A DNA stretch of 64,000 bases from Bryobacter sp. CoA8 C33 (GTDB lineage Bacteria > Acidobacteriota > Terriglobia > Bryobacterales > Bryobacteraceae), in assembly GCA_019931185.1 (NCBI GenBank), contig JAINDK010000026.1, positions 1 to 64,000 of the forward strand, read 5' to 3'. Positions 8,075 through 16,381 of this stretch are shown one piece after another. The notes under the pieces are model-generated. The model did not search any database and was not told the origin of the DNA. It saw nothing but the letters and a program-made list of their open reading frames with translations. Each line of letters starts with the position of its first letter. The first letter of the stretch is position 1. A program made the position numbers and the translations under genes.

Positions 8075-9145
8075 ATGCGAGCATGGAACCGCGCTCGCCT
8101 GTTGTGGGGATATCTGACGCGGAAGCCGCGGCTGAACGCCCTGCCCGTCGAGTACATCGTCGAAACTACGGCTAAATGTAACATCTACTGCCCGATGTGC
8201 CCGCGTGAGACGCACAAGCAGCCGAAGGAAGACATGACGGATGCCGTCTTCGAACGGCTCGTGCGGGAAAGCGGGGAATCCGCCGAGCACATGATGTTGA
8301 TTGGGCTGGGAGAACCTTTGCTCGATCCGAAGATCTATGACCGGATCGAGTTTTGCGAGAAGCACCGGATTTCAACGCTGTTGTCGACCAATGGAACGCT
8401 GCTCGACGAGAAGGCGGCTGCGCGGCTGCTTGCGACCCCGCTCGAGCATATTACGCTGAGCTTTGACGGGGCGACGGCGGAGAGTTTTGAGTTCTACCGC
8501 AAGGGGGCGCGCTATGAGCGGGTGCGGGACAACTTTGTGCGTTTCGCCGGCATGAAGGCGCGCTTGAAGTCGAAGCTGCAGGTGGTGGTGCAGATGGTTC
8601 GGATGGAGAAGAATTGGGACGAGGTGGAGGACTTTGAGCGGTACTGGCGGTCGGTGCCGGGCGTCGATCAGACGCGAGTAAAGGCCGATGAGACGAACCT
8701 GATGAACCCTGAGGGAGGACACGCGCCGGCCGACTTTGCGCATCCTTGTCACTATCTATGGCGCGGGCCGATGTACATTAAGCATAACGGGGACGCCTAT
8801 CCGTGCTGTCAAAGTTATATGCTCGACGGGGCGCCCGTGGGGCGAATCGGGGAGCAGCCGCTGGCGGAGATTTTCAATTCGCCGGCCATGCAGGAGATGA
8901 GAAAGCTCCATGCGGAGGGCCGGGCGGGAGAGATCGGGATTTGCGCGAAGTGCCGGACGTCGATTCCGCATCCGGTGCTGGTGGCGGGGAGTTTAATATT
9001 CCACGGACGGACGGTGAGAAAACTGCTGCCGCTGGTGGAGAAGCTCGCGTATTGGACGCGGATGCCGTTACGGCTCCTGCGGCCGGCCAAGCAGGCGCGA
9101 CCGCAGGCGCGGGATCTGGTGCGGATCAACGGACAGAAAGACTGA
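8075..9145 (+). CDS. radical SAM/SPASM domain protein
   Basis: The 356-residue protein has the CxxxCxxC cluster motif at Cys35, 39 and 42 (CNIYCPMC) that binds the SAM-cleaving 4Fe-4S cluster, followed by a partial TIM barrel with GLGEPLLD and STNGTLLD. The C-terminal region is SPASM-like: CHYLWRGP, DAYPCCQSYM, GRIGEQPLAEIF and a final CAKC, with cysteines for an auxiliary cluster. SPASM enzymes modify peptides, proteins or small molecules; no precursor peptide gene is seen next to it, so the substrate is unknown. It is divergent from the photolyase, and its last 20 bases overlap the convergent anti-sigma gene. The ATG at 8075 is the first after the divergent promoter region. Confidence 0.88.
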   Translation: MRAWNRARLLWGYLTRKPRLNALPVEYIVETTAKCNIYCPMCPRETHKQPKEDMTDAVFERLVRESGESAEHMMLIGLGEPLLDPKIYDRIEFCEKHRISTLLSTNGTLLDEKAAARLLATPLEHITLSFDGATAESFEFYRKGARYERVRDNFVRFAGMKARLKSKLQVVVQMVRMEKNWDEVEDFERYWRSVPGVDQTRVKADETNLMNPEGGHAPADFAHPCHYLWRGPMYIKHNGDAYPCCQSYMLDGAPVGRIGEQPLAEIFNSPAMQEMRKLHAEGRAGEIGICAKCRTSIPHPVLVAGSLIFHGRTVRKLLPLVEKLAYWTRMPLRLLRPAKQARPQARDLVRINGQKD

Positions 9146-9722
9146 ATTCGCGGACAACACTCTCACCCTGCTTGAGGCGAATCCAGAATTGGCCGGAGGG
9201 AAGTCCCTCGAGTTCAATGTGGCCGTCTCGCAAAGCACCTTCCTCGAGCTTTTCGCCAGAGGCCGAGACAAGTTCCCAGGAGACCGTACCGGCAGGCAGA
9301 CCAGTGAGATCCGTCTTGAGGTGGAGCTTGCGGCCGGCGGGGGCTTGCGTGCGGTTTTCATTGCGCACCGCAACGAGTTCGAGATCGGCGGGATTTGAGT
9401 ACCGCTCGAGGGCGGCGGGGATCAGCAGAAGGCCAACAGCACCGGCGGCGATGGCTGCGGGCAGGTAGCCGCGAGGCTGGCCGGATGAGGGCCGGTCGAG
9501 TACAGCTTGGGCCGCCGACTTAGTGGCGGTGGTAAAGGCATCGATCTTCTCCAGTCGGGTCTGGCACCAGGAGCAGAGCAGCAAGTGCTCTTCGAGAACC
9601 GCAACATCCTCCTCGCAGGACAGACGTCCGAGGGAATACGCTTCAAGAGCTTCCTCAATGAGGTGTGAGTTTTCGATGATCCGCGGCGCGGACGCTTCCC
9701 GCTCAGGCAAACGCCTATCCAT
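9126..9722 (-). CDS. membrane-anchored zinc-finger anti-sigma factor
   Basis: The 198-residue protein has a ZAS-type zinc-binding anti-sigma module with H-x3-C-x2-C at His46, Cys50 and Cys53. A single membrane helix follows at about residues 85-104. The C-terminal 90 residues are beta-rich (LHLKTDLTGLPAGTVSWEL ... ELEGLPSGQFWIRL) and resemble a carboxypeptidase-regulatory or Ig-like domain. By the usual topology the zinc module is cytoplasmic and binds sigma while the beta domain faces the periplasm. It follows the sigma gene by 65 bases in the same operon, the normal place for a cognate anti-sigma factor. Its periplasmic domain is a candidate target for the lipoprotein protease encoded upstream. 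Confidence 0.82.
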   Translation of the reverse strand: MDRRLPEREASAPRIIENSHLIEEALEAYSLGRLSCEEDVAVLEEHLLLCSWCQTRLEKIDAFTTATKSAAQAVLDRPSSGQPRGYLPAAIAAGAVGLLLIPAALERYSNPADLELVAVRNENRTQAPAGRKLHLKTDLTGLPAGTVSWELVSASGEKLEEGALRDGHIELEGLPSGQFWIRLKQGESVVREFSLSVR

Positions 9723-9787
9723 AAAGCCTCCAATACGAGCAGTCAAGGGCGGGGGAGGTGGTTCCTTGTCTCACTCGAGAGTATGAG

Positions 9788-10513
9788 TTAAGAGTGGGCG
9801 GCGCCGGAACTTTTTCTCACAAAAAATGCACGAAAATTGTTTTTTGCCATTCGGCGGCGGCCTTCGTCGCTAAAGCGCTGCTTGGCGCGAGACTTAAGCA
9901 GACGGAATTGGGTATCGTTGAGACCCATTTCGGCGCAGATTTGCTCCTGGGATTGTTCGAGGAGGTAGAAGCGGGTGAGAATTTCGCGGTCCCGGCGGGA
10001 ACAGTCACGGAGAATCTCCTCCATGATCCGCGAGTTTTGGGTCCGGATGGCGGCTTCCTCGGGGCTGATGTTGCGATCGGCGACGCGGACTCCGCTATCG
10101 ATGTCGAGCTCATCGCGGCGCCGCGTGTAGATTTTTTCGATGAAATTCGCGATCTGGCGGCGGACGATCGTGCGGACAAACCCCATCAGGCGTTCTGGTT
10201 CGCGAAGTTCACCGCGCTGAATCGCTTGGACCACAATGACAAATGTGTCATGGACGCGGTCGTCGATATCCTGACGGCCCAACTGGCGGACGATCATGAA
10301 CTTGATGCCGCGGGAGAAGAGGCCGTAGAGTTGCTCGAGGGCAGCGGATTCGTTGCGTTGGATACGCGCGACAAGCTCATGCCAGTCAACGGATTGAGCG
10401 GGATCGGGAGGAGCATTGGCGGGGACTGGACCCTGCCGCGGCTCAGCCCTGTCAGCGGACTTGTCTTGATTATCGATGGCGCGGGGCTCATCCATGGTGT
10501 GGATCAAAAGCAT
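9788..10513 (-). CDS. ECF-type RNA polymerase sigma factor
   Basis: The 241-residue protein has sigma region 2 (LEQLYGLFSRGIKFMIVRQL and DIDDRVHDTFVIVVQAI) and region 4 with its helix-turn-helix (REILTRFYLLEQSQEQICAEMGL), but no region 1.1 or 3, as in group 4 (ECF) factors. An acidic, proline-rich stretch of about 40 residues precedes region 2. The start is the ATG at 10513, just after an AAGG site that overlaps the stop codon of the CHAT gene (stop 10519-10521), so translation of the two is probably coupled. It would direct RNA polymerase to a small stress regulon, possibly including its own operon. Confidence 0.9.
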   Translation of the reverse strand: MLLIHTMDEPRAIDNQDKSADRAEPRQGPVPANAPPDPAQSVDWHELVARIQRNESAALEQLYGLFSRGIKFMIVRQLGRQDIDDRVHDTFVIVVQAIQRGELREPERLMGFVRTIVRRQIANFIEKIYTRRRDELDIDSGVRVADRNISPEEAAIRTQNSRIMEEILRDCSRRDREILTRFYLLEQSQEQICAEMGLNDTQFRLLKSRAKQRFSDEGRRRMAKNNFRAFFVRKSSGAAHS

Positions 10514-10518
10514 CGACC

Positions 10519-12981
10519 TTATCCTTTCCCCAACAAGATGAAGCTGGCCCAGTAGACGGGCCGGGCGCTCCAATCGGAGCGCTGTAGGAGTTGCAGTTGA
10601 GCATGGCGAAGGGCGGAGGCGACATCGCGGGAGCTGCCAGGGCGGTCGAGGACATGCTGGTAAAAAAGCGGAAACAGGGGGCCGTCGGTGTCCTGAAGAG
10701 GCCAAAGCGTGGCCAGGACATTGCTGGCGCCGGAAATCAGGAAGGCTCGGGCAAGGCTATTGATGGCAATGCCGGAGTGGGATACGCCCTGCGCCGAGGC
10801 GCAGCCGGAGAGCACAACAAGCTTGGCGGTGGTACGAACGGAGTTGAGGTCTTCCAGACCGAACAGACCAGCCTCGTCGGAGGATCCATTTGGGCTGAGA
10901 GCGATTTGGGTGGATTGTGCGCCGCTGCCTTGGCTGATGACGTGCGCAGAGATGTGAAGGATGCCAGAGGATTGACCTAGTGCGTTGCGCAGATTGGCTG
11001 GGGTTGCTTCGGCGCCCGTGCGCGAGAAGCGGCGCCAGTGGCGGCGCTCGAAAATCGCCCCGGTTTGTTCCCACTCCCGCGCGGAAGCAACGAGCCGGTT
11101 CAGACCAAGGAGAGCCTTTGTCTTTCCGCGTTCGTCAGCCGTATTGTAGACCGGGTCGACGAAGCCAGTGATTGAGGGCGTCCAACTCCAGGCGGAATCA
11201 CGGCCCAGCATCATCGCCGAGGGCAGGAAGCGTAATGTTTTGTCTTCGACGAGATATCGCGACGGGTTCTCGGGGCTGGGCAGTGCGGCAAATGCCAGCT
11301 TGGCCAAGTCCTGGTCTATAACCATGGTCCAGAAAGGGGTAGTCGGTCTAGAACGGGAAAAATCTCCAAACAATTGCCGGGAGAGTTCCATTCCGGAACG
11401 GCTACACTGGGCCGGGGAGCGAGAGACGAGGGCGCGCGAGAATTCTTCAATGAGTTTTCCCAGTTTGGCGCGGCCGGCGAGACGGTGAACGGTGACTTGG
11501 CCACGGCGGACGATCCAGACGAGGGAATTGGGTTCACTGAGGTAGTAAGAGAAGAGCGTTTCATCCCCGGGGAGGCGACGCAGCCAAGAGGAGATCTGAC
11601 CGGAACCGACGGCTTCGGGACGAGGCAACTCTAGGCCGACGGCGATTTCGGCCATTTTCAGATGGTGCTCGAGGTCGGCCAGCTCGTGGGGGGAGACAGG
11701 TTTACCCGCGGCGGAAAGGGTTTGGAGTTGTTGAAAGCGGGCTAGTTTGGCCCAATAGGTGGAATCGAGCTGGCCGGCGAACTGAGTTTGGGACCACTGG
11801 GCGGCGCGCATGCTGCCGAAGCGGGCTTCTTCGGCGATCTGGAGGGACTCTTCGGCTACTCCGGATTGGTTGAGGTTGAAGTCATTGCGGGCGAGGATGT
11901 CGAGAAAGGCGTGTTGGATTTCGCTGTCGAGGTTGGCTTCGAAGTTGAGAAAAGTTGAATTGGCTGGCAGAACCTCCATGCGCCAGCTGCGGGCGCGCCG
12001 GAGAGCGGAGCGAAGATAGGGAAGCGAGCCGCTAAAGCTACCTCGGGCGAGTTCAATCCGGGCGCGTTCACGGTCGAGCAGAAACAGGAGCATGGGGCTG
12101 CGGTTGCCGGGATCGAGAGCTTGTGCGGTGGCCAGCAGGCGGATGGCCTCGGGGAAGCGTTTGCGGCCGCGCTCAACCATGGCGAGGTGCAGAACTTCCC
12201 GCAACCGGTTTTGATCACGATAGGTAGCGCGGATACGGTAGGCCTCGAGGCAGTACTTTTCGGCCGCCTCGAAACGTCCCTCATGGAGGAGCAACTGGGA
12301 GTACATTGCCATGGCGTAGGCGCGACGCAATTCCCTGGCACTTTCGGGCCACTTGCCGATGGTGTGCTGATAGGCGGCGAGAACGGCGGGGGGCGGATCA
12401 CGATCAGCCTCAGTCAAGGCGAGCAGAAATGCGCGATGGGCCCCGTCGTGGTCCTTCAGGCGGGCCCGGATGCTGGCCAGCAGCATCAGACCCTGGAGCC
12501 GTACGGAGGGGATTATGTGGGAACCGTCTTCGGGGTAACGGTTGACAACGCGCGCGGCGCCCGCAATCTCGCCCATTTCGAGCAGGATGCTGGCAACGTT
12601 GAGGGCAGCCGTATTTTCGAGTTCGCGCAGGCCATTTTTCCGGGCCAGTTCCAAGGCCTCGCTATAGTAGCGCATGGCTTCCCGGTAGCTTGAGATGGCC
12701 TGGTGGCAACCCGCCAGATTATTCGTCAGTTGCACGAGGAGTTTGGTGTCGCCGCTCAAGCGCGCTTCGGATCGAGCCTGCTGGTAAAGATCAATGGCAG
12801 TTTCGTAGTTCTGCTCGACCGTTTTCTGGTAGGCCTCTGCTTTGAGAGCAGACAGTTTAGGAGGGGGAGCTTTGCCGGCAGGGTAGGTTTCGTTTAGCCA
12901 GACCTGCTGAGTGGGGGACTTGCATCCTCCCAGTAGAAGAATCAGGATGCCGAAATAAAGAAAGCGCGTTTCCTGGAGCAT
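10519..12981 (-). CDS. TPR-CHAT caspase-like protease lipoprotein
   Basis: An 820-residue lipoprotein precursor. The leader ends in L-L-L-G-G-C with lipidated Cys20, so the mature protein should sit in the cell envelope. Residues about 45-420 form TPR-like helical repeats (AIDLYQQARSEARLSG, REAMRYYSEALELARKNG, RFEAAEKYCLEAYRI). The C-terminal 300 residues are a CHAT domain, a clan CD cysteine protease relative of caspases, with the catalytic dyad His680 (LHISAHV) and Cys727 (VVLSGCASAQG). TPR-CHAT proteins use the repeats to sense a trigger and then cleave a partner. It is translationally coupled to the ECF sigma gene. The start is the ATG at 12981, chosen because it gives a perfect lipoprotein leader. 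Confidence 0.9.
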   Translation of the reverse strand: MLQETRFLYFGILILLLGGCKSPTQQVWLNETYPAGKAPPPKLSALKAEAYQKTVEQNYETAIDLYQQARSEARLSGDTKLLVQLTNNLAGCHQAISSYREAMRYYSEALELARKNGLRELENTAALNVASILLEMGEIAGAARVVNRYPEDGSHIIPSVRLQGLMLLASIRARLKDHDGAHRAFLLALTEADRDPPPAVLAAYQHTIGKWPESARELRRAYAMAMYSQLLLHEGRFEAAEKYCLEAYRIRATYRDQNRLREVLHLAMVERGRKRFPEAIRLLATAQALDPGNRSPMLLFLLDRERARIELARGSFSGSLPYLRSALRRARSWRMEVLPANSTFLNFEANLDSEIQHAFLDILARNDFNLNQSGVAEESLQIAEEARFGSMRAAQWSQTQFAGQLDSTYWAKLARFQQLQTLSAAGKPVSPHELADLEHHLKMAEIAVGLELPRPEAVGSGQISSWLRRLPGDETLFSYYLSEPNSLVWIVRRGQVTVHRLAGRAKLGKLIEEFSRALVSRSPAQCSRSGMELSRQLFGDFSRSRPTTPFWTMVIDQDLAKLAFAALPSPENPSRYLVEDKTLRFLPSAMMLGRDSAWSWTPSITGFVDPVYNTADERGKTKALLGLNRLVASAREWEQTGAIFERRHWRRFSRTGAEATPANLRNALGQSSGILHISAHVISQGSGAQSTQIALSPNGSSDEAGLFGLEDLNSVRTTAKLVVLSGCASAQGVSHSGIAINSLARAFLISGASNVLATLWPLQDTDGPLFPLFYQHVLDRPGSSRDVASALRHAQLQLLQRSDWSARPVYWASFILLGKG

Positions 12982-12990
12982 TTTATTTCG

Positions 12991-13023
12991 TCCTAGGAGT
13001 ACCAAAGCTCAGTACTCCTAGGA
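12991..13023. promoter_or_regulatory. perfect 12-bp inverted repeat upstream of the CHAT operon
   Basis: TCCTAGGAGTAC (12991-13002) and GTACTCCTAGGA (13012-13023) are exact reverse complements separated by 9 bases. Each arm also contains the self-complementary octamer TCCTAGGA next to GTAC. On the minus strand a TATATT box at 13023-13028 abuts the distal arm, which would place the palindrome at the start of the transcript. It could be an operator for a dimeric repressor or a 5' leader hairpin, and it ends only 9 bases upstream of the CHAT start codon, close to its ribosome site. Confidence 0.6.
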
Positions 13024-13028
13024 ATATA
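13023..13028 (-). promoter_or_regulatory. candidate -10 box of the CHAT operon
   Basis: On the minus strand the sequence reads TATATT here, directly upstream of the palindrome. The -35 region (around TTATTG, 18 bases further) is a poor match, as expected if the promoter needs an activator or an alternative sigma factor. Confidence 0.3.
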
Positions 13029-13354
13029 TCAGAGTTTCGACTTAGGCAATAAAGTTTTCACTTTTTCCACAATATAGCTAGAGCTTTGTTGCCGGATTGG
13101 GGCGATGCCCCGCGAACTAGAACAGGTCAGGGATGATGATGATGATGGGTTCCATGAGCGGTATCCTTTTGAGCAAACAGAGTTTGTGTGACACTTGGTC
13201 AACGGATTGAGGGTAAAGAACAGCGGGACGGACCCCGGCGGTTTAACGCGCGAAACGCACGCAAGCTGTTCAAAACGTTGTGGAAAAAATATTTCCGAAA
13301 CGTGCGAACCCGGTTTTCGGTCTGGATAAGTGGGACCTGCTAATCTGAAGAGGG
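13029..13354. other. intergenic region between the CHAT operon and the LPS export genes
   Basis: This divergent spacer of about 330 bases should hold promoters for both directions. Besides the palindrome, TATATT box and short ORF listed separately, it has an (ATC)n run at 13133-13149 and an A/T-rich stretch at 13050-13080. An overlapping 114-codon minus-strand frame has poly-Ser from the same ATC run and no coding character. No further gene is seen. Confidence 0.6.
13117..13155 (-). CDS. 12-residue leader-like ORF with five Ile codons
   Basis: An ATG at 13155 is preceded by an AAAGGA ribosome site 8 bases upstream. It encodes MEPIIIIIPDLF and stops with TAG. The five isoleucines come from an (ATC)5 run. 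It lies about 135 bases upstream of the CHAT gene on the same strand, and a GGGGC/GCCCC mini-hairpin follows its stop codon. The arrangement recalls leader peptides that regulate by ribosome stalling, but the gene downstream has nothing to do with isoleucine synthesis. A chance ATC microsatellite remains possible. Confidence 0.35.
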   Translation of the reverse strand: MEPIIIIIPDLF

Positions 13355-13357
13355 TTG

Positions 13358-15625
13358 ATGCGCCGCGCCTCACCTTACCTGTTGTTGACCGTCATCCTGG
13401 GGATCGGCGGAGTTGTCTGGTACAGCTACCAGCAGCGAGTGGCTGTACAAAAACGAAACAGAATAGCGGCACCACAACCCCTATCAAGCACGCTGAATTC
13501 CAAAGCAGAGGGCTTTGTTTATGCAACGAGCGAGGGGAACCGCACGGTGGCGGAATTGCGGGCGCGGGATTACCGGGAGATCAAGGATCCGCCCCACATG
13601 CAACTGGAGGAAATGGAGTTGCGACTCTTCCATCCCGACGGGAAGACGTTTGACTTGGTGAAGGCGGCGCGGGGAAGTTTTTATCCGGCGGAAAGCCGGC
13701 TCTCGAGCGAAGAACGGGTGGAAGTACAAATGGCTATGAGTACTGAGGGTCCGGTAGCTGGGCGAATTCTGAACATTGTGGCGAAGGGGGCAAGTTTAGA
13801 GATCAAGACGGGCAAAATGATGAGTCAAGGGGATGTGGAGTTTCGATTTGAACAGGAGGGTGGTATTGGACAGGGACAGGCGCGCGGGGCCGAGTACGAT
13901 CCGGGGACGAAAGAGCTACGGCTGTTGGCAGCATCGAGGTTAAGCTGGAACGCGAAGGGGCCTGGCGTGGAGGCCATTGAGGTGGAAAGTGAACAGGTGT
14001 TGTACCAGGAACGGGAGGCTAAGGTGTATCTGTCTCCCTGGTCGAAGATGCGCAAGGGAGGCTTTGAGTTGGCTGGGACGCAAAGCGAAGTCAAGCTGGA
14101 AAAGGGAGTGATCCGGCACGTAACGGCAAATGAAGCGCGGGGAGTGGACCGGGGACCGAGGCGGGTGGTGAACTATGCGGCACGGTTGTTGAATGTGGAC
14201 TTTAATGAAAACGGGCAGATTGAGAAAGTGATCGCCGAGCAGGATGCGCGGCTCGAAACGACTGGGGATAGTGGAGTTACGAAGTCGGCGGCACAAAGGA
14301 TGGATTTGTTTTTTCTGACGGTGGCGAAGGGATCGCAATTGGAAAAGGCGCTGGCGAATGGAAAGGCTTCGATCGTCTCGACACCGCCGGCGCGGGAAGG
14401 CAGGCCGGTTGGGGAGACGAAGATTCTGCGGAGTGAAGCGATTGAGATGAAGATGCGGCGGGGCGGAGAGGAATTGGAAGTGGTGGAGACACATGCGCCG
14501 GGAACGCTGGAGTTTGTACCGAACCGGACGGGACAGCGGCGGCGCCGGCTGGCTGCGGAACGGATGGTGATACAGTATGCGGCGAACAATCAACTGGAGC
14601 GTTACCGGGCCGTTGGTGTGGAGACGCGCACGGAGCCGGCCGAGGGCGCGCCCAAGGGATCGACAGCAATGCTGACATCCAGCCGGGACCTGGAGGCGTA
14701 CTTTGAGCCGAAAACGGGCGAATTGAAGCGGCTCGAGCAGTGGAACGATTTTCGTTATCAGGAAGGAGAACGGTACGCGCGGGCCGAACAGGCGGTGCAG
14801 CAGGGCCCGGAACAGTGGATTACACTGACGACGAAGGCGCGAGTATGGGACACAAGTGGTTCGACCGAGGCGCGGGAAATCACACTCGAGCAGCGAACAG
14901 GGGAATTTGTGGCTGTGGGGCAAGTGAGATCGACGCGGGAGCCTGAGCGAGGGCAGAAGGGGGCAGTGCCGACACAGGCGACGGCGGAGCGGATGGAGGC
15001 GCGCGAGGCGAACACCAAAATTCGTTATGAGGGCAATGCGGTGATGTGGCAGGCAGAGAATCGGCTGCGGGCCCCGCGCATTGACATTGACCGCAAGGCG
15101 GCACAATTGAGGGCTTTCGGGGGCCTCACGCATCAGATGGTGGATGAGCGCTCGGCGCAGGCGCGAAAGTCCGGAGGGGTGCTGACGACGGTGACTGCAG
15201 CCGAGATGTTCTATGATGACCGGGAGCGCCTGGTGGAATACCGCGGTGGGGTGCGGATGAACCGGCCGGGGCTTGAAGTTTTGTCGAGTCTGTTGCGCTC
15301 GTATCTGGAGCCGGAAGACACAGAGCGATTCAATGAGCAGCCGTCTGGAGGGATTGAAAAAGCCTTTGCCTACGGAAATGTGCGCATCACCGAGACGGGC
15401 ATGGAGAGAGTCCGGAAGGGTGTGGGGGACTCTGGTGAGTATTACACGGCGGAAGGGCGGCTGGTGCTCGAAGGCAAGAAACCGGAAATGCTGGATATCG
15501 TGCGGGGCGTCGAGCGGCGGCGGGCTACCGGCAAGCAACTGAGCTGGTTTGCCAATAACAACAAAATCATCGTCGATGGGGCCGAGCAGAAACCGGGGCT
15601 GAGCACGCTTGAGCGAAAGCGGTAA
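13358..15625 (+). CDS. LptC/LptA (OstA)-like LPS transport protein, long fused form
   Basis: The 755-residue protein has one N-terminal membrane helix (residues 7-24) and then a very long beta-rich region built of OstA/LptA- and LptC-type jelly-roll repeats: elements such as ATRGxxY/AxxMDLFF, ISLEIKTGKMMSQGDVEF, ARVWDTSGSTEAREITLEQ and RAPRIDIDRKAAQLRAFG. In proteobacteria LptC (about 190 residues) and LptA (about 185) are separate; this protein is long enough to join the membrane anchor and several bridge segments in one chain. It lies 9 bases upstream of lptB, the ATPase of the same transporter. It begins at the ATG at 13358, after GAAGAGG. Identification rests on fold-like repeats and context. 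Confidence 0.75.
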   Translation: MRRASPYLLLTVILGIGGVVWYSYQQRVAVQKRNRIAAPQPLSSTLNSKAEGFVYATSEGNRTVAELRARDYREIKDPPHMQLEEMELRLFHPDGKTFDLVKAARGSFYPAESRLSSEERVEVQMAMSTEGPVAGRILNIVAKGASLEIKTGKMMSQGDVEFRFEQEGGIGQGQARGAEYDPGTKELRLLAASRLSWNAKGPGVEAIEVESEQVLYQEREAKVYLSPWSKMRKGGFELAGTQSEVKLEKGVIRHVTANEARGVDRGPRRVVNYAARLLNVDFNENGQIEKVIAEQDARLETTGDSGVTKSAAQRMDLFFLTVAKGSQLEKALANGKASIVSTPPAREGRPVGETKILRSEAIEMKMRRGGEELEVVETHAPGTLEFVPNRTGQRRRRLAAERMVIQYAANNQLERYRAVGVETRTEPAEGAPKGSTAMLTSSRDLEAYFEPKTGELKRLEQWNDFRYQEGERYARAEQAVQQGPEQWITLTTKARVWDTSGSTEAREITLEQRTGEFVAVGQVRSTREPERGQKGAVPTQATAERMEAREANTKIRYEGNAVMWQAENRLRAPRIDIDRKAAQLRAFGGLTHQMVDERSAQARKSGGVLTTVTAAEMFYDDRERLVEYRGGVRMNRPGLEVLSSLLRSYLEPEDTERFNEQPSGGIEKAFAYGNVRITETGMERVRKGVGDSGEYYTAEGRLVLEGKKPEMLDIVRGVERRRATGKQLSWFANNNKIIVDGAEQKPGLSTLERKR

Positions 15626-15634
15626 TCTGGAAGC

Positions 15635-16381
15635 TTGCGAACACTCAAGACCACGGAACTGATCAAGGCCTACTCGGGACGGCGCGTTGTCGATGGCGTG
15701 AGCGTATCGGTGGAGCAGGGTGAGGTGGTTGGTCTGTTGGGGCCGAACGGGGCGGGCAAGACCACTTCCTTCTACATGATTGTGGGATTGGTGTCGCCCG
15801 ACAGCGGCAGGATTCTTCTGGATCACGCGGATGTGACGGATTTGGCGATGTATGAGCGAGCGCGCCGGGGCATTAGCTATCTGCCACAAGAGCCAAGTGT
15901 GTTTCGCAAGTTGAGTGTTGAGCAAAATCTCATGGCCATCCTCGAGACGCTGCCCCTAGACGGGCGGCAGCGGCGCGAGCGGATGAACCGCCTGATTGAG
16001 CAATTGGGGTTGGAAAAGGTGGCGCGCAATCAGGGCTACATGCTGAGCGGAGGAGAGCGGCGGAGGGTGGAGATCGCGCGGAGTCTGGTGATTGAGCCGC
16101 ATTTTCTACTGCTGGATGAGCCTTTTTCGGGGATTGATCCGATCCAGGTGCTTGAATTGCAGAGGATCATCGGGGAGCTAAAGCGGCAGGGGATCGGGAT
16201 CCTGATGACGGATCACAATGTGCGGGAGACGCTGGCGGTGACGGACCGGGCCTACATCATCAATAACGGGAAAATCTTCCGAGCCGGCAGCCCGGCGGAG
16301 TTGGGGCGGGACGCGGAGGTCAAGCGCGTTTATCTGGGGGAAAACTTCTTTTTTCAGGACGGTGGTGCGCGGCCGCACTGA
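15635..16381 (+). CDS. lptB: LPS export ABC transporter ATPase LptB
   Basis: The 248-residue ATPase has Walker [10 protein letters not shown], the Q-loop in [13 protein letters not shown], signature [13 protein letters not shown], Walker B FLLLDEPF and the H-loop TDHNVRETL. The [14 protein letters not shown] segment is typical of LptB rather than of branched-chain amino acid ATPases. LptB powers LptFG to pull lipopolysaccharide from the inner membrane into the Lpt bridge. It starts at a TTG, 9 bases after the LptC/A-like gene, with a TGGAAG site. LptF and LptG are not in the window. Confidence 0.95.
   Translation: MRTLKTTELIKAYSGRRVVDGVSVSVEQGEVVGLLGPNGAGKTTSFYMIVGLVSPDSGRILLDHADVTDLAMYERARRGISYLPQEPSVFRKLSVEQNLMAILETLPLDGRQRRERMNRLIEQLGLEKVARNQGYMLSGGERRRVEIARSLVIEPHFLLLDEPFSGIDPIQVLELQRIIGELKRQGIGILMTDHNVRETLAVTDRAYIINNGKIFRAGSPAELGRDAEVKRVYLGENFFFQDGGARPH

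Noticed and set aside
13133-13149. (ATC)n run as a phase-variation tract
   Set aside because: Only about five units, and a trinucleotide change would not shift the reading frame; kept only as part of the short ORF.
13029-13373. 114-codon minus-strand frame before the CHAT gene
   Set aside because: Its poly-Ser comes from the ATC run in another frame, codon use is poor and it overlaps the start of the LptC/A-like gene.
13940-15925. 661-codon minus-strand frame opposite the LptC/A-like gene and lptB start
   Set aside because: The protein is Arg/His/Pro/Leu-rich shadow sequence with no domain; the plus-strand genes have clear start sites and motifs.
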